Positions 8,950 to 17,369 are shown, counted from the stretch's first letter. The stretch is DNA of 64,000 bases from CAXPZW01 sp964221845 (GCA_964221845.1 CAXPZW010000032.1:1-64000); one strand, 5' to 3'. The notes: a model not told the origin generated them from the letters alone. A program made the numbers and translations.

Positions 8950-8966
8950 AGTTCGTGCATTTGGCG

Positions 8967-8997
8967 CAAATGTACTTCTTCTCTAGCCGGCGACAAA
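8967..8997 (-). promoter_or_regulatory. Promoter of the 7789-8949 gene
   Basis: On the minus strand TTTG (8997-8994) is followed after exactly 19 bases by a perfect TACATTTG (8974-8967). Seventeen bases then lead to the ATG at 8949. Confidence 0.75.
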
Positions 8998-9044
8998 CAC
9001 GCAAATGTTAACGGAATGCCCTGCGTTTGCTTACCTTCCATGAC

Positions 9045-9350
9045 ATGGTTGTATACGTATACCGATTTGACGTCTTGGCTGGACGCGATGCGGATTTTGA
9101 ACAAGCATGGGCAGAAGTGACCCGTGGCTATTTGGCCCACGCCGGCAGCTTGGGTTCCCGACTCCACCGGGACGAACGTGGGATCTATTGGGCGTATGCA
9201 CAGTGGCCTTCTCGGGACGCGCGTGAGGCCGCAAACCTGGATGCCATTGCAGGCGGTTCAGAAGCCGGAGCACGCATGACCAAAGCCTGCCTTTCTTCCT
9301 CCTGTGAGCATGTGTGGGAGGTGGAAAATGACTTGCTGAAAGGGGCTTGA
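9045..9350 (+). CDS. Antibiotic biosynthesis monooxygenase (ABM) domain-like protein
   Basis: From the ATG at 9045 this encodes about 101 residues beginning VVYVYRFDVLAGRDADFEQAW, the first strand and helix of a ferredoxin-like ABM fold, followed by LGSRLHRDERGIYWAYAQWPS. ABM-domain proteins are small dimeric enzymes or heme-handling proteins of varied function, so the substrate cannot be assigned. The next ATG upstream (9027) is less likely because a TACCTTCC box at 9032-9039 lies five bases before 9045, the spacing seen before many starts in this window. No operon partner is evident. Confidence 0.6.
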   Translation: MVVYVYRFDVLAGRDADFEQAWAEVTRGYLAHAGSLGSRLHRDERGIYWAYAQWPSRDAREAANLDAIAGGSEAGARMTKACLSSSCEHVWEVENDLLKGA

Positions 9351-9552
9351 CTTGCGCGCATTCTCCACACACCCAACCCAACATGCAAAACCCCTGTCTA
9401 AGAACAGGTTAGGCCTCATACTATTAACCATCACTACAACCCTCATCGCTCCTCAACTCCCCAACCAATCCCACGCTTCACATGTGGCTTTTCTACCGCG
9501 AATCCCGGCGAAGCAAAGAGGTTGAGGTGTGATTTTTACCGATCATCGTGCC

Positions 9553-10113
9553 ATGCGTTTGCTTGAAAAGATCTTCGGACTCATGCTGATCACTTCGGTG
9601 GTCTTTTGGTTCATGCGTTATCCGTATGCAACCCTGCTTCAAGGGTTGGGCACCCTTGGGCTCGGAACGCTTTACCTCTTGGTCCTAGGCCGACTGATCC
9701 GAAGCGCTGACTCGCAGGTGAACTTGGGCCTGCGTTTGTTGCCGTTGCGCATGGGAATGGCCTGCGCTGCCGTAGCGTTCATGCTCTGGTTCCAAACCTG
9801 GAATTGGGCATGGGCATTGGTGCTCGCAGCACTTTTGCTGCTGGGGACTGGCTTTCTGCTGGTGTACCAAGCCGCCAAAGCCTCCGAAAGCTGGGCAGCC
9901 CTGTGGTCCCGCATAGCCCTGTGGGGCGGGCTGATGGTGCTGTTGGCGCAGTTGCCGGCGTACACGCACATCTCGCTCAAGCACGCCGATGATCCGGCCT
10001 ACCGGGACGTGTACCTCGAATGGCTCAACCACCGCGAAGACCCCGACGCCTTTGAAGCGTGGCGCATGCATCACTGTCGTAAATACCCCCTCTCCTGCGG
10101 ATACGTGGAATGA
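9553..10113 (+). CDS. Hypothetical polytopic membrane protein
   Basis: The 186-residue product from the ATG at 9553 has about five hydrophobic segments: FGLMLITSVVFWF, LGTLGLGTLYLLVLG, MACAAVAFMLWF, WALVLAALLLLGTGFLL and IALWGGLMVLLAQL. A soluble C-terminal tail of about 45 residues is rich in Trp, Arg, His and Cys (ending HHCRKYPLSCGYVE). I do not recognise the family. A GTG at 9529 would add eight residues; the ATG gives a better membrane-protein start. The 200 bases upstream hold no convincing gene apart from a 16-codon frame at 9482. Confidence 0.55.
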   Translation: MRLLEKIFGLMLITSVVFWFMRYPYATLLQGLGTLGLGTLYLLVLGRLIRSADSQVNLGLRLLPLRMGMACAAVAFMLWFQTWNWAWALVLAALLLLGTGFLLVYQAAKASESWAALWSRIALWGGLMVLLAQLPAYTHISLKHADDPAYRDVYLEWLNHREDPDAFEAWRMHHCRKYPLSCGYVE

Positions 10114-10265
10114 ACTCCTCCTCTTTTGATTGACTGCCTTGCCTTTGGGTCTGCTGAAATGACCCGATGGGACGTTGCTGCAGTGAACCGGCGTCTACGT
10201 AGGAAAAATTTGGGGTTTCGGGAGCTGAAGAATTTGGCTACATTTTCAGTCTTCAAGACCCAACT

Positions 10266-11882
10266 ATGCTGACCAAAACTGAAAAACGTGCGCTCCGTGG
10301 CCGGCTGTTCCGCCACCTTGACGGGGTGGTGATCACCCCCACAGCACACACCCTGTGGCAACACCAAGTGCCGCAAACCCTGCTTGAAGAAGCGCCCATT
10401 ACCCTGACCCAACTCGCCGAACGCACAGGCGCCAACAAAGGCTACCTGAACGTGGCACTGCGCCTGCTCTGCTCGCAGGGTTGGTTACAACAAGCCGTAG
10501 ACAACGCTTCGGGTGAAGTGACCTTTTCGTTGAACGACCGCAGCGCTTTGGCGTTTGCGCTTTTTCCGATGTATGCAGATGCCGCTGAATTGCAGCGCTT
10601 CTCCGGCAATTTTCACCCGCGCAAGTTTGAAGTCGCTCCATTCCGCAAGATGATGCAGGTGTATGAGGGGTACAAAACCGGCATGGGGTTGCCAAAGCCC
10701 GCTTCAGACCTGGAATTAGAACTCCAGCAACAAGTCCTGGCACACATTGAAGGTATCCTGCTTGGCCCCACAACGGTGTACCTGGGCATGAACGGGATGT
10801 TCCACAACTACTTCACCCAAGCCTCCTTCCGCCCCGAAGAGTTCCACCGAGACGCGGAGAACTTTGCACGCCTGCTGGACATGCTCACCCACTTTGGATA
10901 CTTCGAGTCCAAGGGCAATACCTACCGTTTTACGCCCAAAGGCATGTTCTTCGCCCGCCGAGCCTCGGCTTACGGGGTGACCGTAAGCTACCAACCCACG
11001 CTGCGCAACCTAGATGAGTTGATCTTCGGGGACCCGGCCATCCTGCGTGATGTTCCCGCAGGTGATCCAGAAGTGCATGTTGATCGTGCCATGAACGTGT
11101 GGGGATCTGGCGGCGCGCACTCAGGGTATTTCAAGGTGATTGACGAGGTGATCAAAGACCTGTTCAACCGCCCCATCGAACAACAACCCAAAGGCATCTT
11201 GGACATGGGCTGCGGCAACGGCGCATTTTTGATCCACTTGTTTGACGTGATCGCCACCCAAACCTCGCGTGGCGAAATGCTGGAAGAGCACCCCGTGTTT
11301 TTGGTGGGCGCCGACTACAACCGCGAAGCGCTGGACATCAGCCGCACCAACCTGATCAATGCCGACGTGTGGGCCAAAATGGCCTGGGGCGACATCGGAG
11401 ATCCCGATCGCCTGGCCGCCGACTTGCGTGAGGACTACGACATCGAATTGGGCGACCTGCTCAACGTGCGCACCTTTCTGGACCACAACCGCGTGTGGAT
11501 CACACCCAGCTCATCCTCAGACGCAGACTCCACGTCTACCGGCGCATTCGTGCACCGTGGCGAACATCTTCCCAACAACGTCGTGGAAGCCAATTTGCGC
11601 GAGCACTTGGAGCGCTGGAAACCATACATCGAACGGTTTGGCCTGCTGACCATTGAATTGCACACGGTACCCCCAGCGCATGTGGCCGCCAACTTGGGGC
11701 GCACTGCAGCCACTGCGTACGACGCTACGCATGGCTACTCAGACCAATACATTGTGGAAGTGGACGTGTTCACGCGTGTGGCTCAAGAAATTGGCCTGCA
11801 CTCCTCGCCTGAGGTGTTCCGCCGCTACCCGGATTCCGAGATTGCAACGGTCAGCATTCACTTGTTGAAAGGAGAAGGTTAA
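10266..11882 (+). CDS. Class I SAM-dependent methyltransferase with winged-helix N-terminus
   Basis: This 538-residue protein has an N-terminal helical/winged-helix region (about residues 1-90, ITLTQLAERTGANKGYLNVAL) as in O-methyltransferase dimerisation domains, then a long linker domain. The Rossmann methyltransferase core has its SAM-binding glycine motif ILDMGCGNGAFLIH near residues 314-327 and an acidic strand end FLVGADYN. It is much longer than ordinary O-methyltransferases (about 340 residues). The layout recalls large natural-product methyltransferases of the AprA type, but the substrate is unknown and no biosynthetic cluster surrounds it. A TACATTTT box (10239-10246) lies 19 bases before the ATG. 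Its stop overlaps that of the convergent SRPBCC gene. Confidence 0.75.
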   Translation: MLTKTEKRALRGRLFRHLDGVVITPTAHTLWQHQVPQTLLEEAPITLTQLAERTGANKGYLNVALRLLCSQGWLQQAVDNASGEVTFSLNDRSALAFALFPMYADAAELQRFSGNFHPRKFEVAPFRKMMQVYEGYKTGMGLPKPASDLELELQQQVLAHIEGILLGPTTVYLGMNGMFHNYFTQASFRPEEFHRDAENFARLLDMLTHFGYFESKGNTYRFTPKGMFFARRASAYGVTVSYQPTLRNLDELIFGDPAILRDVPAGDPEVHVDRAMNVWGSGGAHSGYFKVIDEVIKDLFNRPIEQQPKGILDMGCGNGAFLIHLFDVIATQTSRGEMLEEHPVFLVGADYNREALDISRTNLINADVWAKMAWGDIGDPDRLAADLREDYDIELGDLLNVRTFLDHNRVWITPSSSSDADSTSTGAFVHRGEHLPNNVVEANLREHLERWKPYIERFGLLTIELHTVPPAHVAANLGRTAATAYDATHGYSDQYIVEVDVFTRVAQEIGLHSSPEVFRRYPDSEIATVSIHLLKGEG

Positions 11883-12313
11883 GCACAGCGTTGGGCAAAC
11901 GGTACGCGTGTTCCGTTTTCGAGCCATGCTTTGAGTCCACGAAGCAAAAAGGGCCAATGGTAGGCACTCTTGGCCATCTCGTGGGTAGCTCCCTCCCAGC
12001 CAGCATGTTCCAGGCGTAGCACCACGTGACCATCAACGGGCTTCACCTCGAAGGACAGCGTAGTGCCGTCCCAAGTAGGCATCGCATCGGTCCAACGCAC
12101 CGAGAAGCGTGCGTGGGGCAAATCGTCTACGACTTCTCCAACAAAGGTGTATTCCGGACCGAACGTAAGGGTGAGCGCGCTGCGGTCACCGGTCACGGCC
12201 GCGGTGTCGCTCCACCACGTTTGGAGTCCCTCGGCAGTGCTGACAGCCTCAAACACGGCTTTGACTTCCGCGTGAATGGCTGTATCGATCAGGATGCGGT
12301 GATGGGCACTCAT
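11879..12313 (-). CDS. SRPBCC / AHSA1-like domain protein
   Basis: The 144-residue product (ATG at 12313, MSAHHRILIDTAIHAEVKAVF) is a START-like SRPBCC domain, shown by AVSTAEGLQTWWS at the first helices, FGPEYTFVGEVVDDLPHARFSVRW in the sheet, and a C-terminal helix (WPFLLRGLKAWLE). This fold binds hydrophobic ligands or acts as an Aha1-like module; the ligand is not evident. A start four codons earlier (12325) is also open. The gene overlaps the 3' end of the DUF1761 gene in another frame by about 65 bases, so the pair is likely cotranscribed. It converges with the methyltransferase with overlapping stops. Confidence 0.8.
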   Translation of the reverse strand: MSAHHRILIDTAIHAEVKAVFEAVSTAEGLQTWWSDTAAVTGDRSALTLTFGPEYTFVGEVVDDLPHARFSVRWTDAMPTWDGTTLSFEVKPVDGHVVLRLEHAGWEGATHEMAKSAYHWPFLLRGLKAWLENGTRVPFAQRCA

Positions 12314-12803
12314 ACCCACGCACATAAGATGCCCCCATGATAGCCAAAGCGACTACCCAGTAGCCGGCATGCACAAAGATGTACTTGCCGCCTTTGCGCT
12401 CAAACAAGGCCAAAATGCCCACAATGGGAAGCGCCAAGAAAATCGCTGCAATCACCCCGTGAAAGGCGCCGTGGCCAAAAGTGCGGTGCAGGTCAGAAAA
12501 GCGCTCTTCGAAGTCTTTGAACCACAACGAAAGCTCCGAGGTGGCGTCTTGAAATTCGGGCTGGGTGGCGACCAGTGAACCCACAGCGGATTGGTGCACA
12601 ACCAGCGCATACAGCAGTAAAGACAGCATCAGACTGAAGATGTAGGTCAATCCAAAGATGACGGGCATGTTGCCCTGGCGGGCTTCTTCTTCGGGCGGTT
12701 TGCTGGAAGACAACCAGGCGCTTCCGAAGACCTTGGGGTTGTACCAGATGGAACCGGCCACGAGCGGGACCAGTGCCGATACGGCAATCGCGGCTAAGTT
12801 CAT
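12249..12803 (-). CDS. DUF1761 family membrane protein
   Basis: From the ATG at 12803 (MNLAAIAVSALVPLVAGSIWYNPKVFG) the 184-residue product matches DUF1761: a first membrane helix followed by the WYNPKVFG-type motif, a second helix (VIFGLTYIFSLMLSLLLYALV), and two more near FHGVIAAIFLALPIVGILAL and FVHAGYWVVALAIMGASY. DUF1761 proteins are small integral membrane proteins of unknown role. The last 25 or so residues are hydrophilic and overlap the SRPBCC reading frame, so the tail is probably an extension rather than conserved domain. A longer frame to 12899 lacks family resemblance at its N-terminus and is not chosen. Confidence 0.75.
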   Translation of the reverse strand: MNLAAIAVSALVPLVAGSIWYNPKVFGSAWLSSSKPPEEEARQGNMPVIFGLTYIFSLMLSLLLYALVVHQSAVGSLVATQPEFQDATSELSLWFKDFEERFSDLHRTFGHGAFHGVIAAIFLALPIVGILALFERKGGKYIFVHAGYWVVALAIMGASYVRGYECPSPHPDRYSHSRGSQSRV

Positions 12804-12906
12804 GGAAAGTTTGGCTAACAGTTGATCCCTATCAAAATCGGACAAAGCGTAGGAAGAACATTTACCTTGCCTTGGTGATTTCCACACTGACCCTTTCATT
12901 CCTAAC

Positions 12907-13509
12907 GTGAAGTTAACCGAACACTACCTTCCCTGCTTGTTGCTCTTGCTGATACTGGCGAGTTGTGGTGGGCGTTCCCTTGAGCCTGCTCAAAAGCCCG
13001 ACTGGTGGCTTGCTTTGGCCGGCACACCCTCCATCCCTCAGGAAGACTCACTGGTGCTGGAAGACTTTGAAGCCCTCGCTGCGCCTATGATTCCTATGGG
13101 AGAAGGTATGTTCACGCGACTGTATGGATCCGAACCGTTGGATTCGGCCTACCTGATGGGCCACCGGCGCACAGCCACAGGCATGGCAGCCTTGGTGTAC
13201 CGAGAGATGCGCGACGCAGAGCAATGGACGCCTCGCGTGGACTACATTGCCTTAGACACCGCAGGAAACGCCGGAGTACCGGTGCTGATTGCCTACAAAG
13301 ACGATCAGCTGTTCCAGCACGAAGTGCAGTCCATTTTCCGCTCACGATATGGCCTGCAGCAAGTGGATATGCGCTCCAGCATTTGGGCCGCAGAAGACAC
13401 TTTGGGTCGGCCCGACACTCTGTTTACCACCGTGCGCACCCTGCAAGCCCGGCCTGCAGGGCAACTTCCCGACACGCTTCGCATAGAACGAGTATGGCGC
13501 ATTTTGTAA
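12907..13509 (+). CDS. Hypothetical lipoprotein
   Basis: The 200-residue product has a hydrophobic leader and a lipobox (ILASC, Cys20), so it is predicted to be lipid-anchored. The mature part has no recognised domain. The sequence includes GHRRTATGMAALVYREMRD and a C-terminal beta-rich end (TLRIERVWRIL). The GTG at 12907 gives the signal directly. It opens a run of same-strand secreted or membrane genes to 16304. The divergent DUF1761 gene starts 103 bases upstream, so the two promoters share that gap. Confidence 0.65.
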   Translation: MKLTEHYLPCLLLLLILASCGGRSLEPAQKPDWWLALAGTPSIPQEDSLVLEDFEALAAPMIPMGEGMFTRLYGSEPLDSAYLMGHRRTATGMAALVYREMRDAEQWTPRVDYIALDTAGNAGVPVLIAYKDDQLFQHEVQSIFRSRYGLQQVDMRSSIWAAEDTLGRPDTLFTTVRTLQARPAGQLPDTLRIERVWRIL

Positions 13510-13568
13510 CCGCCGGTTTACAAAGCGCAGGCCTCCGAATGCGGGCGCATGCGTATTTTAGGACCGGA

Positions 13569-14072
13569 ATGAACGCCACCCTAAGTACACTACTTGTTTG
13601 CCTCTTGCTGGTTTTCTGCACCGGCGTGGATGCGCAAGAACAGCCCTTTGTGGAGCTGCAAGGCATCGTCACCCAAATCAACGGCCGCTCTGAAAAGGCC
13701 ATAGAAGGGGTGCTGATCCAGGCGGTATCTGTGCAGGGAGATACGGTTGAAACCACCACCGGAGCCGAAGGCCTGTACGCCTTGAAAATGCCGCTGGGAC
13801 AGGTGTACAACGTCCACTTTCGCCACAAACGCCTCACCACCAAATACGCAGAGCTAGACGCCACAGGCATTCCTACCGAGCGGCAAGCCGCCAATTTTGA
13901 ACTGGTGTTGGACATGACCTTGCTCGAAAACGCTAACACGGCGCAAATCAAAGTGCTGACCAGCAATCCCATTGCCAAGGCCTTTTACAAGTCCCGGAGC
14001 AACACCTTTGAGTTCGACTACAAGCACTCGAAGCAGGTCTACAAGCTGCTTGACGGGGCCGAAACCCAGTGA
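13569..14072 (+). CDS. Secreted carboxypeptidase-regulatory-like protein, paralogue A
   Basis: The 167-residue protein starts at ATG 13569 with a signal peptide (LSTLLVCLLLVFCTGVDAQ). The mature part resembles a carboxypeptidase D regulatory-like beta-sandwich (VELQGIVTQINGRSEKAIEGV, then GDTVETTTGAEGLYALKMP). Its second half shares a pattern with the next gene: Y-x-V-x-F-x-H, then LDATGIPTERQAANFELVLD and FEFDYKHSKQV. A TATTTTAG box at 13554-13561 stands seven bases before the start, which argues against the longer open frame from 13224. Such domains are often found in bacteroidotal envelope proteins; no enzyme activity is implied. Confidence 0.7.
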   Translation: MNATLSTLLVCLLLVFCTGVDAQEQPFVELQGIVTQINGRSEKAIEGVLIQAVSVQGDTVETTTGAEGLYALKMPLGQVYNVHFRHKRLTTKYAELDATGIPTERQAANFELVLDMTLLENANTAQIKVLTSNPIAKAFYKSRSNTFEFDYKHSKQVYKLLDGAETQ

Positions 14073-14075
14073 TCT

Positions 14076-14579
14076 GTGCGCATTCTATTGCTCTCTCTTC
14101 TATTGATGCCCGCCTTACTCCAAGGGCAAATCCGCTACAAGGCCACCACCGACGATGACTTGGAACTACGCCTGAGGGCCTTGACCGCCGATAGCAGTCA
14201 AGCGGATCGCGTGGTGACCAGCGCCATTCTCAAGATTCGGATTGACGAAGGCCGTCGTTTCAAAATGCGGGTGGACCAAACAGGGACGCAAGCATTGTTC
14301 TTGGACTTGGGCCACTTGTATGAGATTCAGCTCTCCGCGCACGGTTGCACCAAACGGGTCCTGCTCGACACTCGGGGCATTCCTGAAGAAGACCAGACCG
14401 GCGGATTTCTGCTGGACCTGGACATTTTCCTCCCTCAGGACTTGAATGCTGCGCAACGACGCTACTTGCGCAAAACACCCATTGGACGCGGGGCGTACGA
14501 CCCGGTCCAGAATTCGATTGAGTTTGACTTTGGATACACCGAACAGGTCCAATCCCATTTAGAGTCCTTGGCACCTTGA
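14076..14579 (+). CDS. Secreted hypothetical protein, paralogue B
   Basis: This 167-residue product starts with GTG at 14076, three bases after the previous stop, and has a signal peptide (RILLLSLLLMPALLQGQ). Its C-terminal half aligns by eye with paralogue A: YEIQLSAHGCTKRVLLDTRGIPEEDQ, GFLLDLDIFLP, then PIGRGAYDPVQNSIEFDF. The conserved core is LDxxGIPxExQ, F-x-L-x-LD, and FDxxYxxQV near the end. The N-terminal halves differ strongly, so this looks like an old duplication. The tight spacing indicates cotranscription and possibly joint function in the cell envelope. No known enzyme motif is present. Confidence 0.65.
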   Translation: MRILLLSLLLMPALLQGQIRYKATTDDDLELRLRALTADSSQADRVVTSAILKIRIDEGRRFKMRVDQTGTQALFLDLGHLYEIQLSAHGCTKRVLLDTRGIPEEDQTGGFLLDLDIFLPQDLNAAQRRYLRKTPIGRGAYDPVQNSIEFDFGYTEQVQSHLESLAP

Positions 14580-14605
14580 GCCTTTTCCCCAGCGCTGTTC
14601 TACCC

Positions 14606-14613
14606 TACTTTTG
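14606..14613 (+). promoter_or_regulatory. TAnnTTTG -7 box, four bases before ATG
   Basis: A perfect TACTTTTG is followed by TGCC and the ATG at 14618, so transcription would start at or very near the start codon. No clear -33 TTG at the right distance is seen. Confidence 0.5.
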
Positions 14614-14617
14614 TGCC

Positions 14618-15277
14618 ATGCGAATTGCCTTTGTTCTCGCCCTTATGGCCCTGTGGAGTTGTGGCGGTGCTCCTGCAGAAGACACTGTAGACGCTCCCGC
14701 AGCCGATGCCACCTTCGCCGGCGTATTTGCCGACGGGGTGTTCATCCACAAACGCCTCAAATTCACCCTCCCCGTAGCCGAAGGCTGGCGCATTTTACCT
14801 CAAGAAGAACTCTCCGGGCGCCAAACCGCCACCTTGGAATTGCTGCGCCGCAAGGTTTCGGACTTGGACGGACGTGCGGAAGCGTTTGCGCCTTTCTTGG
14901 CCCTCGAACCTTATGCCTCTCCAGATTCGAGCTATGTGACCCTGTTGTTTATGGCCGAGGACCTCGAGCGTATGCCCCAGGTCAACAACGCCTACGACTA
15001 CTTCAACCAGCAAGCAGCACAAGTCAGCGGACAATCACCGGAGGTGTTTCCGCGCTACGAATTTTCGGACATCAGCCAGCAAGCCATTGGCGGGCGTCAG
15101 GCGTTTTCACGCGGCACCATGATCCACAGCTCGGCCACCGAAATGAACCCCATGCTGAGCTACGCCGTGCCCTGCGGCACCGACATGCTGATTGTGCAGG
15201 TGGCCAATTTTGACTCTGCCGAAGAACTGAACCTGGCCCGAGGGCTACTTGACCAACTGGCATGGACCACGAAGTGA
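14618..15277 (+). CDS. Hypothetical lipoprotein
   Basis: The 219-residue product has a short leader and lipobox (ALWSC, Cys15) and is therefore likely lipid-anchored. The mature part (FIHKRLKFTLPVAEGWRIL, then ETLELLRRKVSDLDGRAE-like charged and beta segments) resembles small extracytoplasmic proteins in which a LKFTLPVAEGW strand opens a substrate-binding or PsbP-like fold, but I cannot name a family. The ATG at 14618 is preferred over an upstream in-frame ATG at 14576 because the lipobox fits and a perfect TAnnTTTG box sits four bases upstream. It overlaps the next gene by 16 bases. Confidence 0.65.
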   Translation: MRIAFVLALMALWSCGGAPAEDTVDAPAADATFAGVFADGVFIHKRLKFTLPVAEGWRILPQEELSGRQTATLELLRRKVSDLDGRAEAFAPFLALEPYASPDSSYVTLLFMAEDLERMPQVNNAYDYFNQQAAQVSGQSPEVFPRYEFSDISQQAIGGRQAFSRGTMIHSSATEMNPMLSYAVPCGTDMLIVQVANFDSAEELNLARGLLDQLAWTTK

Positions 15278-15852
15278 TCCGTTTTCACCACGGTCCATTC
15301 TTCAAAGGACTACTCTCCTCAGTGGGCTTTGGGCTGTTGATCATCGGCACCATCCTCATCATCTTCATGCTGAACGAAAGGGCGTGGTCCGAGGCTGTGC
15401 TCTGCGCCTTGGTGGTGGCCTTTGGCGTGGAACTCGCTCGCGGCGTAAGAGGCGTAGAGGTAGATCTGCGCAAAGGTGAGGTCTTCAGCTATTCCAAAAT
15501 CTACACGTTCAAATACGGGCCGCGCGTTCCCTTGGACCAATTCGACTCCATAGCGCTCAAACGTGTGCGTGAAAAGAACTTGAGCAACAACTTCAACGCC
15601 AGTACAGCAAACGGCTTGGGAGGCGCCATTGGCCACACGACCAACATCCGTTTTGAACTAGAACTGCGCGACAACCAAGCTCGGCGCGCGTTGTATTTGG
15701 AAGAGTTCAAGGCTCCCGGAGAAGCCCAAGCCACCCTGCACCAGTTGGCCGATCGATTGGGCTTGCCCGCTGTGGACGAATACAAAACGCAGGTGGACGC
15801 TTTGCAAAAGCGCCGGGCTGCTACGGACCCGCGTTCGCGGCGCCGTCGCTAA
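15262..15852 (+). CDS. Hypothetical membrane protein with cytoplasmic domain
   Basis: The 196-residue product has two membrane segments (VGFGLLIIGTILIIFML, about residues 21-37, and AVLCALVVAFGVEL, about 45-58). A soluble domain of beta strands and charged helices follows, ending in an Arg-rich tail (DPRSRRRR). The strand pattern VDLRKGEVFSYSKIYTFKYG resembles PH-like domains of small bacterial membrane proteins. The start overlaps the lipoprotein gene by 16 bases, so translational coupling is likely. No specific function can be given. Confidence 0.6.
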   Translation: MDHEVIRFHHGPFFKGLLSSVGFGLLIIGTILIIFMLNERAWSEAVLCALVVAFGVELARGVRGVEVDLRKGEVFSYSKIYTFKYGPRVPLDQFDSIALKRVREKNLSNNFNASTANGLGGAIGHTTNIRFELELRDNQARRALYLEEFKAPGEAQATLHQLADRLGLPAVDEYKTQVDALQKRRAATDPRSRRRR

Positions 15853-15938
15853 CCCAGTGTCAAGACCAAATGTTAAAACCACACTTGGTCACACGCTGCC
15901 AAAGGTGGAGCGCGTTTCAAGGACAAACCCGCACTGAA

Positions 15939-16304
15939 ATGAAACGCATTTGCTTTCTACTGCTTGGCGCACTGGCAGTGGCATTTGTGGTCCTCACCCT
16001 CCGCCCCATCGCCTCCCCCACAGCATCCAACACCACCACAGTTACCGGCACACTGGAACTCTGCATGCCAGCCGCCAATGCCGAACACGACGTAGTCATC
16101 CGCTTGCGCGACATGCAAGACCGGTTCTACATCAACCGCGGCACCGAACACGGAGTCAACCCCACGGTGCTCCAACGCAAACTGGTGGGCATGCCTGTTG
16201 ATGTGGTCTACGTCAACCATTGGAGTCCGCTGGATCCCTTCAGTTCAACGCACCACGTAGCAGCCCTGGTGGCCCAAGGCGACACGTTGTACTCCGAATT
16301 TTAG
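15939..16304 (+). CDS. Hypothetical small exported protein
   Basis: From the ATG at 15939 the 121-residue product has a hydrophobic leader (MKRICFLLLGALAVAFVVLTL), which could be a signal peptide or an anchor. A compact domain follows (TVTGTLELCMPAANAEHDVVIRLRD, then FYINRGTEHGVN). The segment NRGTEHGVNPTVLQRKLVGMPVDVVYV is distinctive, but I do not recognise the family. A longer frame beginning at 15870 has a basic hydrophilic N-terminus and is less likely. It is the last plus-strand gene of this block and converges with kynA, whose stop is two bases away. Confidence 0.6.
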   Translation: MKRICFLLLGALAVAFVVLTLRPIASPTASNTTTVTGTLELCMPAANAEHDVVIRLRDMQDRFYINRGTEHGVNPTVLQRKLVGMPVDVVYVNHWSPLDPFSSTHHVAALVAQGDTLYSEF

Positions 16305-16305
16305 C

Positions 16306-17346
16306 TTAGTCGCGCTCGAAGCCGAGCTTGGCCTCCAAGGTGCTTGAAAGGTTTGGTATGCGCGAGCGGTCCACCAGGAACGAGGTCAACTCCGCAAACT
16401 CACTGAACACGTAGTGGTTGTCGAGGGCGTTTTTCAAGTAGCCCTTACCTGAGGAGCCGCCGGTACCCACGCGCTGGCCGATGATACGGTGCACCATGTT
16501 CATGTGACGGTAGCGCCAGGTGGCCATCAATTCGTCGATTTCAAGCAGGCGGTTCAGGATGCGGTACGGATTCTGGTGCAACGGCAGTCCGCGGTACAGC
16601 ATGATGAACAGTGCTGCACGGCGCGAGTTGCGGTCCAAACGGCGGTTTTCGTCGTCGCCTTCTTCCATGAAGAGCATGTCAAACACTTTCATGATGTCGC
16701 TTTCGCCGGCCACCAGTGATTGGCGGTATTGCTCGCGGTAATGCGCCCAGAAGGGGTGTTTGCCGTCTGCCGAGGCCTCGAAGTTGGTCCAGTATTCGGC
16801 CTGTTCGAAGTAGGGCAAGCGCTGCAGCCAGGCTTTGATCTGATCAAAGAGGTTGGGCCCCTGCTCTACCCCTAGCAAGAAGTCACGGTCAGACGCACGC
16901 AGGTGGCTCATGAAGTAGTCCTTGCCGTAGCGGCGCTCTTGCTGCAGTCCGAGACGGGCTTCGAGCAGTTTGAATTGCACGCTTTGGAAACCAGAGGCCG
17001 GGCGGAGCATGTCGCGGAAGTCCAGAAAATCCAGTGGGGTCATGGTTTCCAGAATGTCGATCTGCTTGACCAATACACGCAGAATCTCCACGATGCGGCC
17101 CATGCGGTGCTCCATGACAAACATCTCGGGCGAGTTGTCATCGATGGAAGGCGCTTCGAGGATGTCCATGGCCGACTCCAATTCAAACAGGATTTGCTTG
17201 AACCAGAGCTCGTAGGCCTGGTGAATGACGATGAACAGCATTTCATCGTGAGCATGGCGGCCGAGCTTGTCGCTCTCGAGGTCTTGCGCGCCAATGATTT
17301 TGTCGAGTTGGAGGTAATCTCCGTAGTACATGCGGGAGGTATCCAT
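16306..17346 (-). CDS. kynA: Tryptophan 2,3-dioxygenase
   Basis: The 346-residue product is a heme-dependent tryptophan 2,3-dioxygenase, which converts L-tryptophan to N-formylkynurenine in the cytoplasm, the first step of the kynurenine route. Family signatures are clear: YYGDYLQLDKIIGAQ at the N-terminus, HDEMLFIVIHQAYELWFKQI for the distal heme pocket, and WRYRHMNMVHRIIGQ-x-VGTGGSSG for the proximal side and substrate-binding loop. It is somewhat longer than the roughly 280-residue proteobacterial enzymes and closer to eukaryotic and bacteroidotal forms. No other kynurenine-pathway gene lies in this window. It follows the M28 peptidase gene on the same strand by 23 bases, so the two may share an mRNA. 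Confidence 0.95.
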   Translation of the reverse strand: MDTSRMYYGDYLQLDKIIGAQDLESDKLGRHAHDEMLFIVIHQAYELWFKQILFELESAMDILEAPSIDDNSPEMFVMEHRMGRIVEILRVLVKQIDILETMTPLDFLDFRDMLRPASGFQSVQFKLLEARLGLQQERRYGKDYFMSHLRASDRDFLLGVEQGPNLFDQIKAWLQRLPYFEQAEYWTNFEASADGKHPFWAHYREQYRQSLVAGESDIMKVFDMLFMEEGDDENRRLDRNSRRAALFIMLYRGLPLHQNPYRILNRLLEIDELMATWRYRHMNMVHRIIGQRVGTGGSSGKGYLKNALDNHYVFSEFAELTSFLVDRSRIPNLSSTLEAKLGFERD

Positions 17347-17369
17347 CTATGTAGGAAGGGTTGTTGGGT

